Assembly (NCBI GenBank): GCA_027483285.1 | Contig: JAIXUZ010000019.1 | Location: 1-7,407 of the forward strand | Reading direction: 5' to 3' | DNA: 7,407 nucleotides | Origin: Bacteroidota bacterium | GTDB taxonomy: Bacteria > Bacteroidota > Bacteroidia > CAMBQF01 | In this document: positions 5,957-7,407 of the stretch, piece by piece | How the letters are laid out: the number at the start of each line of letters is the position of its first letter | How positions within the stretch are numbered: position 1 is the stretch's first letter | The notes under the pieces: model-generated | What the model was told of the DNA's origin: nothing | What the model saw: only the letters and a program-made list of their open reading frames with translations | Database searches by the model: none | Position numbers and translations under genes: made by a program

Positions 5957-7407
5957 TTAGTTATCGCTATTATAAAGAACAGTTACAGTACCGTTTTTCT
6001 CGTAGTTGGTAGTGGCTGATTTGGCTTTCAATACAAAATAGTAAACACCGGCTGGCACTTGCTCGCCAGAGTTTGTAGTACCATCCCATTTAACCTGTGG
6101 CGCTGTAGTTTCAAATAACAGTAAGCCCCAACGGTTAAATATCTGTAGGGTGTACTCATCCATACCGCTGTTTTTAACGTTAAACACATCGTTAATGCCG
6201 TCGCCGTTAGGCGTAAATACGTTTGGTACAACAAGGCCTTCTATTATTTCTATAGTAGAGCAAGTGGTGTCCATACAGCCATCGTTGCTAGTTACCATCA
6301 AACATACATTGTATTGCCCCGGAACGTCGTACATATGGAAAGGGTTTTGCTCGGTTGTTTCTACACCGTCGCCAAAACTCCAATCCCACTGGGTAGCACC
6401 GTCAATACTTGCATCAGTAAATGATATAAGGTCGAAAGCAAAAACATTGTTAGTATCAGTAGTATAAATAGCAGTAGGAGCTATATATAATGTTACAGGG
6501 TAGCTTGATATGCCCGACGTACAACCGTTAGGGGTTGTTACACTTGCTGCAATTACACCTGAGCCTGAGTTACCCCAGCCTACCTGTACGTTAGCTGTTG
6601 GCGTGCCGCTACTGATAGAACCACCGCTGATAGTCCAGTTGTAGGTAGCGCCTGGTGTAGCCGGGTCAATAATATAGGTGTTGGCCGATGTGTTACCACA
6701 CAATAGGTTTGGGCCTGTAATAGTTGGTGCATCAGGGCGGCGTAAGCCTAAAATATATGGTTCTTCAGTAAAGGTATTCCAACCTGCATGAGTTAAAACA
6801 TCTAAACCCGATTGAACTGAGGCTGTTGTTGGCAGCATACCTACCCATTTGTTAGGGCTTACAGTCCAATGAGAAAGGATATCCCATGTTTGGTCCTGCG
6901 TAGCATCGTAAAACACGCTGATGGTAGCAGGTGCTGTGCCAGTTGGGCGGTTTATACGGTGGTAAAATTTATCGTTAACACGGCAAACAAGGGTATCAAC
7001 CAACGTACGGTCGTAACCATCAGGCGTTGCGTCATTGTTTACTAAACGTACACCATACAAACCGGCTTCTGTAGTGCTTGGGGTAATTTCCACAGGGCGG
7101 TAGCGGGTTAATCCTACGCTAGAGCCTGTTGGGAAAATGTACGCGTTGTTTACGTTGGTGTTGCGGTATAGCTTACCGTTAGACAAGCTGCTAACATAAC
7201 CTGTAGTGCGGGTTATAGCTGCAGTATTGGCAGTTGTAACCGTCATGTCAAACTGGTCGGTAGCCAACTCACGGTCGTTCAGGTTTAGCCTGTGCGATAC
7301 TTTTGAGTTTAAGGTTTGGGTTTTAACTCCCGACCCTAAACACGTTAAATCATAAAACCAGGTAAGGCTGTCGCCGGTTATCAGCTGGTCGGCACCCTCT
7401 AGGCTAA
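5957..7407 (-). CDS. Secreted PKD-domain surface protein with T9SS type B C-terminal sorting domain, 5' end missing
   Basis: The frame is open from the right window edge (first full codon at 7405) to the TAA at 5957: 482 residues visible, N-terminus and signal peptide outside the window. The TTG at 7267 is not a true start, since the frame runs on as LTWFYDLTCLGSG and beyond. In visible-residue numbering, ~50-225 is an unrecognised, Thr/Asn-rich extracellular region including YIFPTGSSVGLTRYRPVEIT. About 226-308 is a PKD/Ig-like domain (PTITGPNLLCGN...YNWTISGG). About 312-388 is a canonical PKD domain with WDWSFGDG and NPFHMYDVPGQYNVCLMV. About 393-478 is the gliding-motility/CHU_C sorting domain: VVPNVFTPNGDGINDVF, then LQIFNRWG, VKWDGTTNSGEQVPAGVYYF and a final YEKNGTVTVLYN. 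Such domains direct proteins through the type IX secretion system to the cell surface or medium. No catalytic domain is visible, so an adhesin or structural role is more likely than an enzyme, though the missing part could change that. A strong terminator follows. Confidence 0.93.
   Translation of the reverse strand, partial: SLEGADQLITGDSLTWFYDLTCLGSGVKTQTLNSKVSHRLNLNDRELATDQFDMTVTTANTAAITRTTGYVSSLSNGKLYRNTNVNNAYIFPTGSSVGLTRYRPVEITPSTTEAGLYGVRLVNNDATPDGYDRTLVDTLVCRVNDKFYHRINRPTGTAPATISVFYDATQDQTWDILSHWTVSPNKWVGMLPTTASVQSGLDVLTHAGWNTFTEEPYILGLRRPDAPTITGPNLLCGNTSANTYIIDPATPGATYNWTISGGSISSGTPTANVQVGWGNSGSGVIAASVTTPNGCTSGISSYPVTLYIAPTAIYTTDTNNVFAFDLISFTDASIDGATQWDWSFGDGVETTEQNPFHMYDVPGQYNVCLMVTSNDGCMDTTCSTIEIIEGLVVPNVFTPNGDGINDVFNVKNSGMDEYTLQIFNRWGLLLFETTAPQVKWDGTTNSGEQVPAGVYYFVLKAKSATTNYEKNGTVTVLYNSDN

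Noticed and set aside
6150..6467. Plus-strand open frame of 105 codons
   Set aside because: It lies antisense to the PKD and sorting domains, which are clearly coding on the minus strand; its own product resembles no known protein.
7265..7267. TTG as start of the secreted protein
   Set aside because: The frame continues without a stop to the window edge with plausible sequence, and a T9SS substrate needs an N-terminal signal peptide, which is not found here.

Overview
This window reads as chromosomal DNA from a member of the Bacteroidota. The strongest evidence is the last gene, whose C-terminus is a type B sorting domain of the type IX secretion system (T9SS), known only from that phylum. 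The start codons also lack Shine-Dalgarno sequences and are preceded by A/T-rich stretches, and one possible TAnnTTTG promoter element is present. Genus or family cannot be fixed from the sequence. The layout looks like ordinary core chromosome: no insertion sequence, phage gene, CRISPR array, tRNA or rRNA was recognised.

Layout, left to right. (1) Bases 1-1023 (+) are the 3' part of an FtsX/LolC-LolE-type ABC transporter permease cut by the window edge. (2) Bases 1020-1826 (-) are murQ, N-acetylmuramic acid 6-phosphate etherase. It converges on the permease, and the two stop codons share the palindrome TTAA. (3) A 167-base divergent spacer leads to a hotdog-fold acyl-CoA thioesterase at 1994-2431 (+). 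(4) The thioesterase converges, again with a 4-base stop overlap, on a DedA-family membrane protein at 2428-3081 (-). (5) A leftward cluster, transcribed from 5728 down to 3159, has the order TPR protein, ComA-like phosphosulfolactate synthase, single-domain rhodanese. Its spacers are 3 and 11 bases, and it is followed by an intrinsic terminator placed immediately before dedA. (6) A 228-base spacer (5729-5956) holds the terminator of the next gene, a 14-bp perfect palindrome and two small hairpins. (7) Bases 5957-7407 (-) are the 3' part of a large secreted PKD-domain protein with the T9SS sorting domain, cut by the window edge.

How the genes may fit together. Several products concern the cell envelope: the lipoprotein-release-type permease, the peptidoglycan-recycling etherase MurQ, the DedA protein (a family linked to polyprenyl-phosphate or lipid transport) and the secreted surface protein. 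They lie on both strands and are not one operon. The only cluster that looks co-transcribed is TPR-comA-rhodanese. It joins an enzyme that adds sulfite to phosphoenolpyruvate to a sulfane-sulfur carrier domain, so it is the best candidate here for an under-described pathway (sulfonate formation in a non-methanogen). The sequence gives no strong sign of a wholly new system.
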